Below, piece after piece: positions 1 to 7,527 of a stretch of DNA of 25,503 bases. The DNA is from DATDOR01 sp035512695 (GTDB lineage: Bacteria; Chloroflexota; Anaerolineae; Anaerolineales; JABWBV01), in NCBI GenBank assembly GCA_035512695.1, contig DATKDL010000059.1, positions 1 to 25,503 of the forward strand. The letters are read 5' to 3'. The notes beneath the pieces were generated by a model. It was not told the origin of the DNA. It searched no databases and worked only from the letters and a program-made list of their open reading frames with translations. Position 1 is the stretch's first letter. Each line of letters opens with the position of its first letter. The position numbers and the translations under genes are program-made.

Positions 1-49
1 ATCTCGTGACGGCACGATGAGGCGCGGCGAGGGCGGGGATGCGGTCCCT

Positions 50-1336
50 TTATTCGGCGGCTCCCAATTCGGGGAAACCCTCGGCAACTTCACTCACGGA
101 TTCCTCATTGGGGAGCATGCGCCGGAAATATACCCACTCCAGGATTGGGGAGGTCATAAATGTGGTGACCAATGCCATCAATACCATCATTGCAAAGAGC
201 GAAGGGGAAATGACGCCGATGTCTAACCCGATGTTCAACAAGACCAGCTCCATCAACCCGCGCGTATTCATCAATATCCCCAACGCACCGGCTTCCCGCC
301 AGGACATTCCCGTGAAACGGGCAGAGAGAGTCGCACCGCCGAATTTCCCGGCAATCGCGACCAGGATGATCAACCCGCAATAAAACCACATTTCCGCCCC
401 GTTGACCAACCCAATACTGGTCCGCAGCCCGGTAAACGCAAAAAAGATCGGCAAGAGCAGGACGACGGCGGCGTCGTTCAGCTTTTCGGCGAGCGCATGG
501 ACGAACCTGTACTTTTTGGGCATGATGGCCCCGGCCAGGAATGCGCCAAACAAAGCATGAATCCCCAACCATTCCGTCGTCAATGCAGAAACCAGCACAA
601 GAAACAGGATCAAAGCCAGCATATTCTGGTTGATCCGCCCCCGTTTTTCAAACAAAACCTCCAGTTTTTGGAACCCCGGCCGGATTAACAAAAACATCAC
701 CAGCACGTAGAGCACCGTACCGGTCAGGGTCAGCCAGAGCGGGATCGTCGCCCCGGTGGCCCTGACGACCAGGACGACCCCGGCCAGGATAATCCACCCG
801 GTTACATCATTTACAGCGGCGGATGCAATGGCGACCGTGCCGAGCGGCGTCCGGAGTAAATTGCGCTCGGTCAGGATGCGCGCCAATACCGGAAATGCCG
901 TGATGCTCATTGCCGTTCCCAGAAACAATGCGAACCCTGTGAATGACACGCTATCGTCCGATAGCCGTGGGTAAAGAAAATATGCCAACAATATTCCTAA
1001 TGAAAATGGGACGATGATACTGACATTACTGGTGACAAAAGCAGTGCGGCCGCGCCCTCGTAAAATTTTCGGGTCAAGCTCCAGCCCCACCAAAAACATG
1101 AACAGCAGCAAACCGATCTGGCTCAACGAGTTGAGATACCCCAGGCTCTCGGACGGAAAGACCGTGTTGAAAATCCCCGGTGCTGCCCAGCCTAACAGCG
1201 ATGGCCCCAGCAGGATGCCTGCCACCATTTCACCCATCACCTGGGGTTGGTGGATCTTACGAAAGAGAAAACCAACCGCGCGCGAAGCGACGAGAATCAC
1301 ACCGATTTGAACCAAAAGGGTTGGAAGATGCGGCAT
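50..1336 (-). CDS. Na+/H+ antiporter, CPA (KefB/NhaP-like) family
   Basis: A 428-residue integral membrane protein that looks like a monovalent cation:proton antiporter transport domain (Na_H_Exchanger fold), expected to exchange Na+ or K+ for H+ across the inner membrane. About a dozen hydrophobic segments run through it. The family signature TAMSITAFPVLARIL lies near residues 141-155, and the ion-site pair Asn176-Asp177 (AAVNDVTGW) follows; a charged GLELDPK segment near residues 84-90 is also typical. There is no C-terminal RCK/TrkA_N domain, so it is shorter than KefB/KefC and ends soon after the last helix. The start is supported by GGAGG about 6 bases before ATG. The Asn-Asp pair is usually associated with electroneutral exchangers, but substrate and stoichiometry cannot be read from sequence. 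It lies downstream of the serine hydrolase gene on the same strand, separated by an octamer hairpin. Confidence 0.9.
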   Translation of the reverse strand: MPHLPTLLVQIGVILVASRAVGFLFRKIHQPQVMGEMVAGILLGPSLLGWAAPGIFNTVFPSESLGYLNSLSQIGLLLFMFLVGLELDPKILRGRGRTAFVTSNVSIIVPFSLGILLAYFLYPRLSDDSVSFTGFALFLGTAMSITAFPVLARILTERNLLRTPLGTVAIASAAVNDVTGWIILAGVVLVVRATGATIPLWLTLTGTVLYVLVMFLLIRPGFQKLEVLFEKRGRINQNMLALILFLVLVSALTTEWLGIHALFGAFLAGAIMPKKYRFVHALAEKLNDAAVVLLLPIFFAFTGLRTSIGLVNGAEMWFYCGLIILVAIAGKFGGATLSARFTGMSWREAGALGILMNTRGLMELVLLNIGLDIGVISPSLFAMMVLMALVTTFMTSPILEWVYFRRMLPNEESVSEVAEGFPELGAAE

Positions 1337-1363
1337 CTATGTCCTCCGACGATTTGCCGACGA

Positions 1364-1369
1364 ATTGTA
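1364..1369 (-). promoter_or_regulatory. candidate -10 box of the antiporter gene
   Basis: On the minus strand the bases read TACAAT, five of six matches to the -10 consensus, 27 bases before the antiporter ATG. That leaves room for a transcript carrying the GGAGG ribosome binding site. No convincing -35 hexamer is seen; the expected position falls at the edge of the octamer hairpin. Confidence 0.35.
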
Positions 1370-1383
1370 AACCTGGAACGAAA

Positions 1384-1468
1384 AGCGAAAGGGCGAACGA
1401 GAAAATAGGCGAATGGGCGAATGGGCGAATCCCGCTTATTCGCCCATTCGCCTATTCGCTTTTTCGCC
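1384..1468. repeat. intergenic inverted repeat made of attcgccc-type octamers
   Basis: The left half holds gcgaatgg-type units with an 8-base period. The right half holds the complementary run attcgccc, attcgcct, attcgctt, tttcgcct. The halves form a long imperfect stem around a short centre near 1431-1436. The right arm ends on the first base of the serine hydrolase stop codon (TAG read from 1470 to 1468), so the structure sits exactly at that gene's 3' end and upstream of the antiporter promoter region. The same octamers recur at 11527-11572 and 12208-12356. Confidence 0.85.
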
Positions 1469-2970
1469 TACTGCTCCAGGTTGTAATAGTTGAACACCGC
1501 CTGCGAAATCTCCGTCACCAGTCCGTTGACCGGGTCCCAGATCAGCTGGACCGGGTGGTGCAGGAAAATGACCAGGACGTAGTTCCCGCCGGGGGTGTAG
1601 ACGATCCCGGCATCGCCGATGCTGTTGATGCTCCCGGCCGAGTTCGTCACCCAGCCGTGTTTGTGGGCTACCTGGGTGCCGTCCGGGGCGCCGGATTCGA
1701 TCAGGACGCCTGTCCGATTCTGCGACAGAAAGGACAGCATGGTCTGGCATTCGGATTGGGTGATCCGGCCTTCATAGATGGCGATCAGCGCTCCACCCCC
1801 GGTGGTCGCACACTGGTAGATGTCCGCCAGCAGCATCCCCATGTCGGAGGTCGTGGTCTGGTTGTAGACGTCCGGGCCGGTGTTGACGTCCAGCCGCTGG
1901 TTAGCCGGGGTCTCGAAGGCCCGCAGCAGCGGGGCGCCGATGAAGAAATGGCCGGCCAGGAAGGTGTTCTCCAGCCCCAGGGTGTGCATGTCCGCGGTTA
2001 CGGTCAGCGGGCCCAGGTTCTGGTCGATGATGCGCTGCATGACCCAATCCGCCGGTTCGTTTCCGGAGAGCTCGATCATGTCCTCCAGTAGCTTGACCGT
2101 CTCCGAATCGATCTCCTCGCCCACTTTCTCGAAGATCGAAACCATGATCGGGATCTTGATGATGCTCGAGGCGGTAAAGGCCACGTCCGGCTCGGTCCCC
2201 AGGAAGCTGCCCCGTTCGTAGACGAAGTGGATCTCATCCGCCGTCTGAAGATCGAGCAGGTAGATCCCGATCAGCCCCTGGAAACCCGCCCGGTCGACCG
2301 CCTGGGTGATGAAGAAGCGCAGGTTTTCGAACCCCAGCCGGGGCGGCAGCGAACGGCCCAGCGGCAGGACGACGGACCGGTCGGTCGTCGAGAGCAGGGC
2401 GTTCTCGATCAAGACGATCGCCTCATCGGTGTTGACCGTCGTGCCCGGGATGCCTGGGATGAAGTTGACCGTTCCGACCGCCGGCTGCGCCGCGGTGGCC
2501 GGTTTGTCATAGCGGGAGGCAATGTCAGTCTCGATAAACGCCCGCAGCCGAGCCTCCGAAAAAGACGCCGTCAGCGGGATCTCACCGCCCTGGTCGAACC
2601 GGCCCCAGAGATAATCCCAGAAACCGACCCAGAACGGCGTCTCGATCCGCTCCAGGTCGGCCGCGGCCAGCATGGTCTCGATCTGGAGCTCGAAACCGAC
2701 CACGGACGGTTCCAGGTGGATCGACGCATCGCCGTAGATCAACTCGACCGGGGTCGAATAGACCGCCAGCAGCCGGTTGGCTGCCTCCTGCCGGTCCAAC
2801 CCCCCGACCGGCACACCGGCGATCGACAGTCCGCCCGGAAACCGCGTCCGCACCCGGCTGAAGCTGACCAGCTGCAGGACGGCCAGGATCAGCGCCCCGA
2901 TCAGAAATCCCAGCGACACCCAGATGAGGAATGCGCTCCCCCTGCGCACCGGCTGTGTGCGATAGTTCAT
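1468..2970 (-). CDS. membrane-anchored serine hydrolase, beta-lactamase/PBP fold, with VanW-like N-terminal domain
   Basis: A 500-residue protein with one N-terminal membrane helix (about residues 14-36) and an outer-face body. Residues about 45-205 resemble the peptidoglycan-binding domain found in VanW/YoaR-type proteins. Residues about 210-495 form a class A beta-lactamase-like domain. The active-site triads are visible: SxxK as Ser269-Ile-Ile-Lys272, SGN at 302-304 in the SDN position, and KHG at 437-439 in the KTG position. I do not see the omega-loop ExxLN motif that carries the deacylating glutamate; the region before TTTSDMG reads differently. That favours a cell-wall-related DD-peptidase or esterase over a true beta-lactamase. 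The start is chosen because the membrane helix follows directly and a -10-like TAAAAT lies 6 bases upstream. The protein is probably extracytoplasmic and anchored. Confidence 0.82.
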   Translation of the reverse strand: MNYRTQPVRRGSAFLIWVSLGFLIGALILAVLQLVSFSRVRTRFPGGLSIAGVPVGGLDRQEAANRLLAVYSTPVELIYGDASIHLEPSVVGFELQIETMLAAADLERIETPFWVGFWDYLWGRFDQGGEIPLTASFSEARLRAFIETDIASRYDKPATAAQPAVGTVNFIPGIPGTTVNTDEAIVLIENALLSTTDRSVVLPLGRSLPPRLGFENLRFFITQAVDRAGFQGLIGIYLLDLQTADEIHFVYERGSFLGTEPDVAFTASSIIKIPIMVSIFEKVGEEIDSETVKLLEDMIELSGNEPADWVMQRIIDQNLGPLTVTADMHTLGLENTFLAGHFFIGAPLLRAFETPANQRLDVNTGPDVYNQTTTSDMGMLLADIYQCATTGGGALIAIYEGRITQSECQTMLSFLSQNRTGVLIESGAPDGTQVAHKHGWVTNSAGSINSIGDAGIVYTPGGNYVLVIFLHHPVQLIWDPVNGLVTEISQAVFNYYNLEQ

Positions 2971-2976
2971 GGGTGC

Positions 2977-2982
2977 ATTTTA
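2977..2982 (-). promoter_or_regulatory. -10 box of the serine hydrolase gene, probably leaderless
   Basis: The minus strand reads TAAAAT, then six bases (GCACCC), then ATG. A transcript starting at the usual distance from this box would begin at or next to the start codon. No Shine-Dalgarno sequence is present between the box and ATG. No clear -35 hexamer is visible. Confidence 0.45.
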
Positions 2983-3013
2983 ACGACAATCGGTTAAAAA
3001 AGGATAAGTTCGG

Positions 3014-3039
3014 AGTACAGGTGCAAGATACCCTGTACT
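3014..3039. repeat. short palindrome agtacagg...cctgtact between divergent genes
   Basis: Eight-base perfect arms (3014-3021 and 3032-3039) are separated by ten bases, in the 237-base gap between the divergent serine hydrolase and ugd genes. The spacing and dyad symmetry would suit an operator. A related gtactgtac string sits just before the ugd start codon at 3199-3207. A regulatory role is inferred. Confidence 0.45.
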
Positions 3040-3093
3040 AGGTTGATTCTCCCTGCTAAAATACTTATTCGGGTTGCATTGGAAAAGGATCCG

Positions 3094-3178
3094 TCCGAAA
3101 ATTCAGAGGTCGGGCGAATGGGTGGGCGGCTGCAGCGGGGCCGCAGCCGCCCACCCATTCGCCACCTCAATCTTCGGA
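3094..3178. repeat. long bulged hairpin upstream of ugd (gaggt/ggcgaat subfamily)
   Basis: Core arms 3106-3133 and 3143-3168 pair over 26 bp around a nine-base loop. Two extra bases (cg) sit in the left arm after the fifth pair. Flanking tccgaa and ttcgga extend the stem. The outer segment gaggt-NN-ggcgaat and the inner gggcggc are shared with the hairpin at 11417-11477, so these two are related copies. A TTTAAT string lies just downstream at 3184-3189. The ugd reading frame stays open through the hairpin, but the real start lies beyond it. Confidence 0.88.
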
Positions 3179-3207
3179 TAGGTTTTAATCTTGAAGGAGT
3201 ACTGTAC

Positions 3208-4620
3208 ATGAAAGTAGTCATCGTCGGGACCGGCTATGTCGGGCTGACAACGGGGGTTGCGCTCGGGTACCTGGGTCATGAAGTCACCTGCCTGGACCTA
3301 GTGACCGAGAAGATCGAAAAGCTGAAGGCGGGCGTGCCGCCGATTTACGAACCCGGGCTGGACGCCTTGCTCGAGCTGGCCGCCCCCAACCTTTTTTTCA
3401 CGGATTCATACGATGACGCCGGGATCGACGAGGCCGACGTCATCTTTATCAGCGTCAACACCCCGCCGGCGGATGACGGCAGCCCAAACCTGACCTACGT
3501 CCGGATGGCGGCGGAGTCCATCGGCCGGCAGCTGGGGGACGGGTTCACCGTCATCGTCAACAAATCGACCGTCCCGATCGGCAGCGGAAATTGGGTCGGA
3601 GCGCTTGTGCGGGATGCCTTCGCCGGGGCAAACGGGCGCAATCCGTCCGACTGCTTCGCCGTCGCCTCCAACCCCGAGTTCCTGCGCGAGGGCGTCGCCC
3701 TGCACGATACGTTCTATCCGGAGCGGATCGTGATCGGCTCGGCCGATCCGCGCGCCCTGGATGTGCTCACCAATCTTTACCGCCCGGTCCTGAACCAGGA
3801 TTTCACCGCACCGGAATTCCTGTCCCGGCCGGAGGGCCTCAGCGCGGTCCCGATGGTCACGACGGACCTGGCCTCCGCCGAACTGATCAAGTACGCCGCC
3901 AACGCTTTCCTGGCGCTCAAGATCAGCTATATCAACGAGATCGCCATGCTGGCCGAGAAGGTCGGCGCCGATATCCTGCAGATCGCCAAAGGCATCGGGC
4001 TGGACACGCGCATCGGCTCGCGCTTCCTGGAGGCCGGGATCGGTTGGGGTGGGAGCTGCTTCGGCAAGGACACATCCGCCCTGGTCACGACCGCCGGTGA
4101 TTACCGGCTCGAGATGCCGATCGTCCACGCCGCCCGCGAAGTCAACTACCGCCAGCGCGAATGGATCGTCGAAAAGCTCCTCAACGAGCTCAAGATCCTG
4201 AAAGGCCGGACGGTCACCCTGCTCGGGCTGGCATTCAAACCGAATACCGACGATCTGCGCGATTCTCCGGCGCTCGATATCGCCGCGCGCCTGATCCAGC
4301 GCGGCGCCAAAGTCAAGGCCCACGACCCGATCGCCCTCGAGAACGCCCGGCGCGACTATGCCGGCAGCGGGATCCAATTCTACGACGACCCGGTCGAGGC
4401 CGCGGTCGATTCGGATGCCATCGTCCTGGTCACGCAATGGTCGGATTATCGCAAGCTCAACTGGGGAGAGATCCGCGAACGGGTCCGGCTGCCGTTGATC
4501 CTGGACGGCCGCAACTTCCTCCCCGAGGAGCAGCTCGAAGCGATGGGCTTCACTTTTATCGGCGTCGGGCGCGGCACCACGAAAAACAACCTGCAGCAGG
4601 CCGTATTGGCCGGCTCATAA
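3208..4620 (+). CDS. ugd: UDP-glucose 6-dehydrogenase
   Basis: A 470-residue cytoplasmic enzyme of the UDP-glucose/GDP-mannose dehydrogenase family. It oxidises UDP-glucose to UDP-glucuronate with two NAD+, supplying precursors for capsule, exopolysaccharide or glycolipid sugars. The N-terminal Rossmann motif VGTGYVGL is at residues 6-13. The substrate loop SNPEFLREG and the catalytic segment GWGGSCFGKD, with nucleophile Cys284, are intact. The C-terminal domain carries LGLAFKPNTDDLRDSPA, normal for the family. ATG 3208 is chosen over the upstream in-frame ATG at 3043: GAAGGAGT lies about 8 bases before it, the protein then begins MKVVIVG as family members do, and the upstream extension only translates the hairpin. 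Six bases separate it from the next gene, so the two are probably cotranscribed. Confidence 0.96.
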   Translation: MKVVIVGTGYVGLTTGVALGYLGHEVTCLDLVTEKIEKLKAGVPPIYEPGLDALLELAAPNLFFTDSYDDAGIDEADVIFISVNTPPADDGSPNLTYVRMAAESIGRQLGDGFTVIVNKSTVPIGSGNWVGALVRDAFAGANGRNPSDCFAVASNPEFLREGVALHDTFYPERIVIGSADPRALDVLTNLYRPVLNQDFTAPEFLSRPEGLSAVPMVTTDLASAELIKYAANAFLALKISYINEIAMLAEKVGADILQIAKGIGLDTRIGSRFLEAGIGWGGSCFGKDTSALVTTAGDYRLEMPIVHAAREVNYRQREWIVEKLLNELKILKGRTVTLLGLAFKPNTDDLRDSPALDIAARLIQRGAKVKAHDPIALENARRDYAGSGIQFYDDPVEAAVDSDAIVLVTQWSDYRKLNWGEIRERVRLPLILDGRNFLPEEQLEAMGFTFIGVGRGTTKNNLQQAVLAGS

Positions 4621-4626
4621 AATTCC

Positions 4627-5967
4627 ATGGACCAACCGGAAGCATTCTACGATGTCGTCATCATCGGCGGCGGCCCTGCGGGCGCGGCCGCAGGGGGCTA
4701 CCTGGCTCGAGCCGGGATCCGCTGCGTCGTATTCGAGCGCGAACACTTTCCCCGGCCGCACGTCGGGGAATCGCTGGTGCCCTCCTCCACCCGCGTCCTG
4801 TCCGAGCTGGGGTTTCTGCCAAAAATGGAGACCCACGGCTTCCCCCATAAATTCGGCGCAGTCTGGACGGTGCCGAACAGCCACCTGACCGCCTCGCACG
4901 CCTGGGAAGGTCTTGAACCGTCCGACAACGCCAATATCGCTTTCGCCGAACGGGAACAGCCCGACGTATACCAGCCCTACACCTACCACGTCGACCGCGG
5001 CCTGTTCGACCACCTGTTCCTGGAACATACCCGGGAGCTTGGCGCGGCCGTCTTCTACGGCGCTGCGGTGAACGGGGTCGATTTCCTGGAGCCGGGGAAG
5101 ACCCGGGTGAGGGTTTCGATCGATGGGGAATCGCAGGACGTCTTCACAAAGATCGTCGTCGACGCCAGCGGACGGCGGACCTTCCTGGGGAACCGGCTGA
5201 ACCTGAAAGTCAAAGACCCGGTTTTCGACCAGTACGCCATCCACACCTGGTTCGAAGATTTCGACCGGGGCAGCGTCGACCACGCCGAATATATCTTCGT
5301 CCACTTCCTGCCGATCACGAACACGTGGATCTGGCAGATCCCGATCACCGACCGGATCACGAGCATCGGCCTGGTGACCCAGAAAAAGAACTTCACCGGC
5401 TCCCGCAAGGACCGGATGGAATTCTTCTGGGACAGCCTGCGCTCGCGCCCCGAGCTTTACGAACGGGTCCGGGCGGCCAAACAGCTTCGTGATTTCACAG
5501 AGGAGGGCGACTACAGTTACGCGATGTCCCGGATCACGGGCGACGGCTACGTCCTGATCGGCGACGCCGCCCGCTTTGTCGACCCGATCTTCTCCACCGG
5601 CGTGAGCATCGCCATGAACTGCGCCCGCTTCGTCAGCCGGGATATCATCGCCGCCATCCAGGCGGACGATTTCCGCGCCGAGCGCTTCGACCGGTATAAA
5701 GAGACGCTCCGGCGCGGCGTGCGCAACTGGTACGAGTTCATTTCACTGTACTACCGGCTGAACATCCTTTTCACCGCTTTTATCAACCACCCCGATTACC
5801 GGACCGATGTGCTCAAGCTGCTGCAGGGCGATGTATACGACGAGGACGAACCGCCGGTGCTGACAAAGATGCGCCAGCTGGTGACGACCGTCGAAAACAA
5901 CCCGAACCACCTCTGGCACGCCTCCCTGGGTGAGCTCAACGCAGAGGCCCTGAAAAGCGCATTCTGA
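4627..5967 (+). CDS. flavin-dependent halogenase-like FAD oxidoreductase
   Basis: A 446-residue flavoprotein of the group containing flavin-dependent halogenases and geranylgeranyl-reductase-like enzymes. The FAD Rossmann motif GGGPAGAAAGG is at residues 14-24. FPRPHVGESLVPSS at 41-54 matches the PRxHVGES signature. The second FAD motif GDAARFVDPIFSTGV is at 312-326. Two halogenase hallmarks are present: WIWQIP at 234-239 fits WxWxIP, and Lys75 in HKFGAVW stands where the catalytic lysine of carrier- or phenol-type halogenases is found. The substrate is unknown and halogenation is inferred; a reductase or hydroxylase remains possible. The start lies six bases after the ugd stop, so it shares that transcript; I see no strong ribosome binding site. 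No biosynthetic gene cluster (PKS, NRPS, carrier protein) is visible in the window. Confidence 0.85.
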   Translation: MDQPEAFYDVVIIGGGPAGAAAGGYLARAGIRCVVFEREHFPRPHVGESLVPSSTRVLSELGFLPKMETHGFPHKFGAVWTVPNSHLTASHAWEGLEPSDNANIAFAEREQPDVYQPYTYHVDRGLFDHLFLEHTRELGAAVFYGAAVNGVDFLEPGKTRVRVSIDGESQDVFTKIVVDASGRRTFLGNRLNLKVKDPVFDQYAIHTWFEDFDRGSVDHAEYIFVHFLPITNTWIWQIPITDRITSIGLVTQKKNFTGSRKDRMEFFWDSLRSRPELYERVRAAKQLRDFTEEGDYSYAMSRITGDGYVLIGDAARFVDPIFSTGVSIAMNCARFVSRDIIAAIQADDFRAERFDRYKETLRRGVRNWYEFISLYYRLNILFTAFINHPDYRTDVLKLLQGDVYDEDEPPVLTKMRQLVTTVENNPNHLWHASLGELNAEALKSAF

Positions 5968-5985
5968 TCGCGCGACTGCGCAGCG

Positions 5986-7527
5986 CTAACCCGCCCGGAC
6001 CGGTCCCCGGTCCGGGCGTTTGTTGTTCAGGAGGCGTTTGCCTTCCGCCTGCACTCGCTCCCAGGCGGCCTCGACCTGCTCGACCGCTTCGGCTCGCTCG
6101 GGCAGTTCCCCATAGCGCACCTGCTGGTATGCGTCGGTGATCAGCGAAAGATCGTCCGCACCTCCGGTGAACAGCTCCGCCATCATCGGGACGAACTCGT
6201 GCGGGGTGCTGGCTGCCGGCCGCGGCGCATCCAGGTCTTCGCACAGGTTCATCAATCGGGCGTAGATGCGCCGAATCCGGGCCGCAGCCAGCAGGCGTCG
6301 CCGGCGGTCGGCGTCGAACAGCCCGGCCATCGAACGGCCGGCCTCCTCCAACCGCTTGCGGAGCGAATCCCGCAGCGATTTCCACAACCCATCGGACCGG
6401 ATCTGTTCGAGCTGTTCGAACAGCTGCCGGCGGCGGCGCTCATCGCGGATATAGATCGCCAGTAAAACGGCCAGCGCCAACCCGAGCACGACCACCCACA
6501 AGATCACCACCTTGGTGACCAGCCCGAAGCGGGCCAGGAAAGTCCCCAGGGGGCCCAGAAACGGTTCGAGAAGCTCGAACAGCCCGGTGGCCATCCCCTG
6601 GAGGCCGTTGAACAGATCGGTGAGCGACTCGCTCAGCGGATTCTCGGTCGAGAGGGTATCGACCACCAGGTAAAGGGCCCACCAGAGCAGGGCGAACAGC
6701 GGGGTCAGCAGCAGGAAGGCAGCCCCCATGATCACGCCCAGTCCGAGGCGCGGCACCAGGGCGATCAGACCTTCTCCGCCGCTGATCTCCGCCCCCAGCC
6801 AGGCGGCAACGCCGACTGCCCCGGCCGCTGAGATCGTCAGCCCGGCTACCCAGCGGCGGTCGAAAGGGTTGTCCCGGCCCCCGCGCAGGGTACCGATCAC
6901 GGACACCCGGGCCGCGCCCATCGCCATCAGGCCGGCAAACAAGAACAGGACCGGCATGTTCCCGGGTGTCTCGCCGGTCACAAAAGTGTTGAAGAAAACG
7001 TACAGGAAAAACATCCCAAAACCGGTCCCGAAGGCGCGCTGGATCAGGCGCGGCCCGATCTTCTCGGTCGCCAGCCGGGTCCCGCTCCGCCAGACGAGCA
7101 GCACGCCGACCGTGACGATGAATTCGTCCGGGATCAGGTCGAAGGCGTCGGCGAAGGAACGCAGCTGCCGTTGCATCAGGTCGGAAAAGGTCAGTTCTTC
7201 GCCTGCGAACAGGAGGGTCTTCAAACCGATCAGGATCCCTGCGGCCAGCAGGACGAGGATGATCCCCCGGCGCAGCTCGATCCGCAGCCGGGCCGCATTC
7301 ATCAGCCGGACGACCACGTACGATCCAAGCATCATCACCCCAAACACGAGAAAGGCATACCCGGTGCTGACCGCAAACGTCGCCTGGGTCAGCGAGCGAA
7401 ACCAGGGCACCCCCCAGCTCAGGGACATCAGCATCGCACCGAGCACGGCCAGTTCTCGCCAGGGGCGGAACCGGTTGTGATCCATGCCCGCACCGCCGCC
7501 CTTGCGGTCTGTTTCCCCGGAGATCAT
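5986..7527 (-). CDS. multi-pass membrane protein with C-terminal DUF4129 domain (copy 2 of the operon)
   Basis: A 513-residue protein with about nine membrane helices followed by a cytoplasmic DUF4129 domain in roughly the last 120 residues (from the RIRRIYARLMNL segment to DAYQQVRYGELPE). DUF4129 typically occurs with MoxR ATPases and DUF58 proteins in cell-envelope assembly or protease-like systems; its molecular role is not established. ATG 7527 is chosen because AAGGAGAA lies about 7 bases upstream and the start overlaps the previous gene's TGA (ATGA), which indicates translational coupling. The longer frame from 7734 only translates the upstream gene out of frame. It is a paralogue of its neighbour: both carry the cytosolic-loop pattern ARVxVxGxLRGGRxxPF after a MAMxxARV helix. 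No transglutaminase core (Cys-His-Asp) is seen. Confidence 0.87.
   Translation of the reverse strand: MISGETDRKGGGAGMDHNRFRPWRELAVLGAMLMSLSWGVPWFRSLTQATFAVSTGYAFLVFGVMMLGSYVVVRLMNAARLRIELRRGIILVLLAAGILIGLKTLLFAGEELTFSDLMQRQLRSFADAFDLIPDEFIVTVGVLLVWRSGTRLATEKIGPRLIQRAFGTGFGMFFLYVFFNTFVTGETPGNMPVLFLFAGLMAMGAARVSVIGTLRGGRDNPFDRRWVAGLTISAAGAVGVAAWLGAEISGGEGLIALVPRLGLGVIMGAAFLLLTPLFALLWWALYLVVDTLSTENPLSESLTDLFNGLQGMATGLFELLEPFLGPLGTFLARFGLVTKVVILWVVVLGLALAVLLAIYIRDERRRRQLFEQLEQIRSDGLWKSLRDSLRKRLEEAGRSMAGLFDADRRRRLLAAARIRRIYARLMNLCEDLDAPRPAASTPHEFVPMMAELFTGGADDLSLITDAYQQVRYGELPERAEAVEQVEAAWERVQAEGKRLLNNKRPDRGPVRAG
5992..6026 (+). terminator. intrinsic terminator after the ugd/halogenase-like pair
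   Basis: A perfect 12-bp GC-rich stem (cgcccggaccgg with ccggtccgggcg, arms 5992-6003 and 6007-6018) has a three-base loop and is followed on the plus strand by tttgttgtt. It lies inside the last codons of the convergent DUF4129 gene, so one sequence serves as coding DNA on one strand and as terminator on the other. Confidence 0.75.

Noticed and set aside
1468..2970. Acquired class A beta-lactamase resistance gene
   Set aside because: The ExxLN motif is absent, the gene is long with an extra wall-binding domain, and base composition and context match the chromosome.
3043..3207. N-terminal extension of ugd
   Set aside because: The frame is open, but it translates the hairpin and lacks a ribosome binding site; family members start at MKVVIVG.
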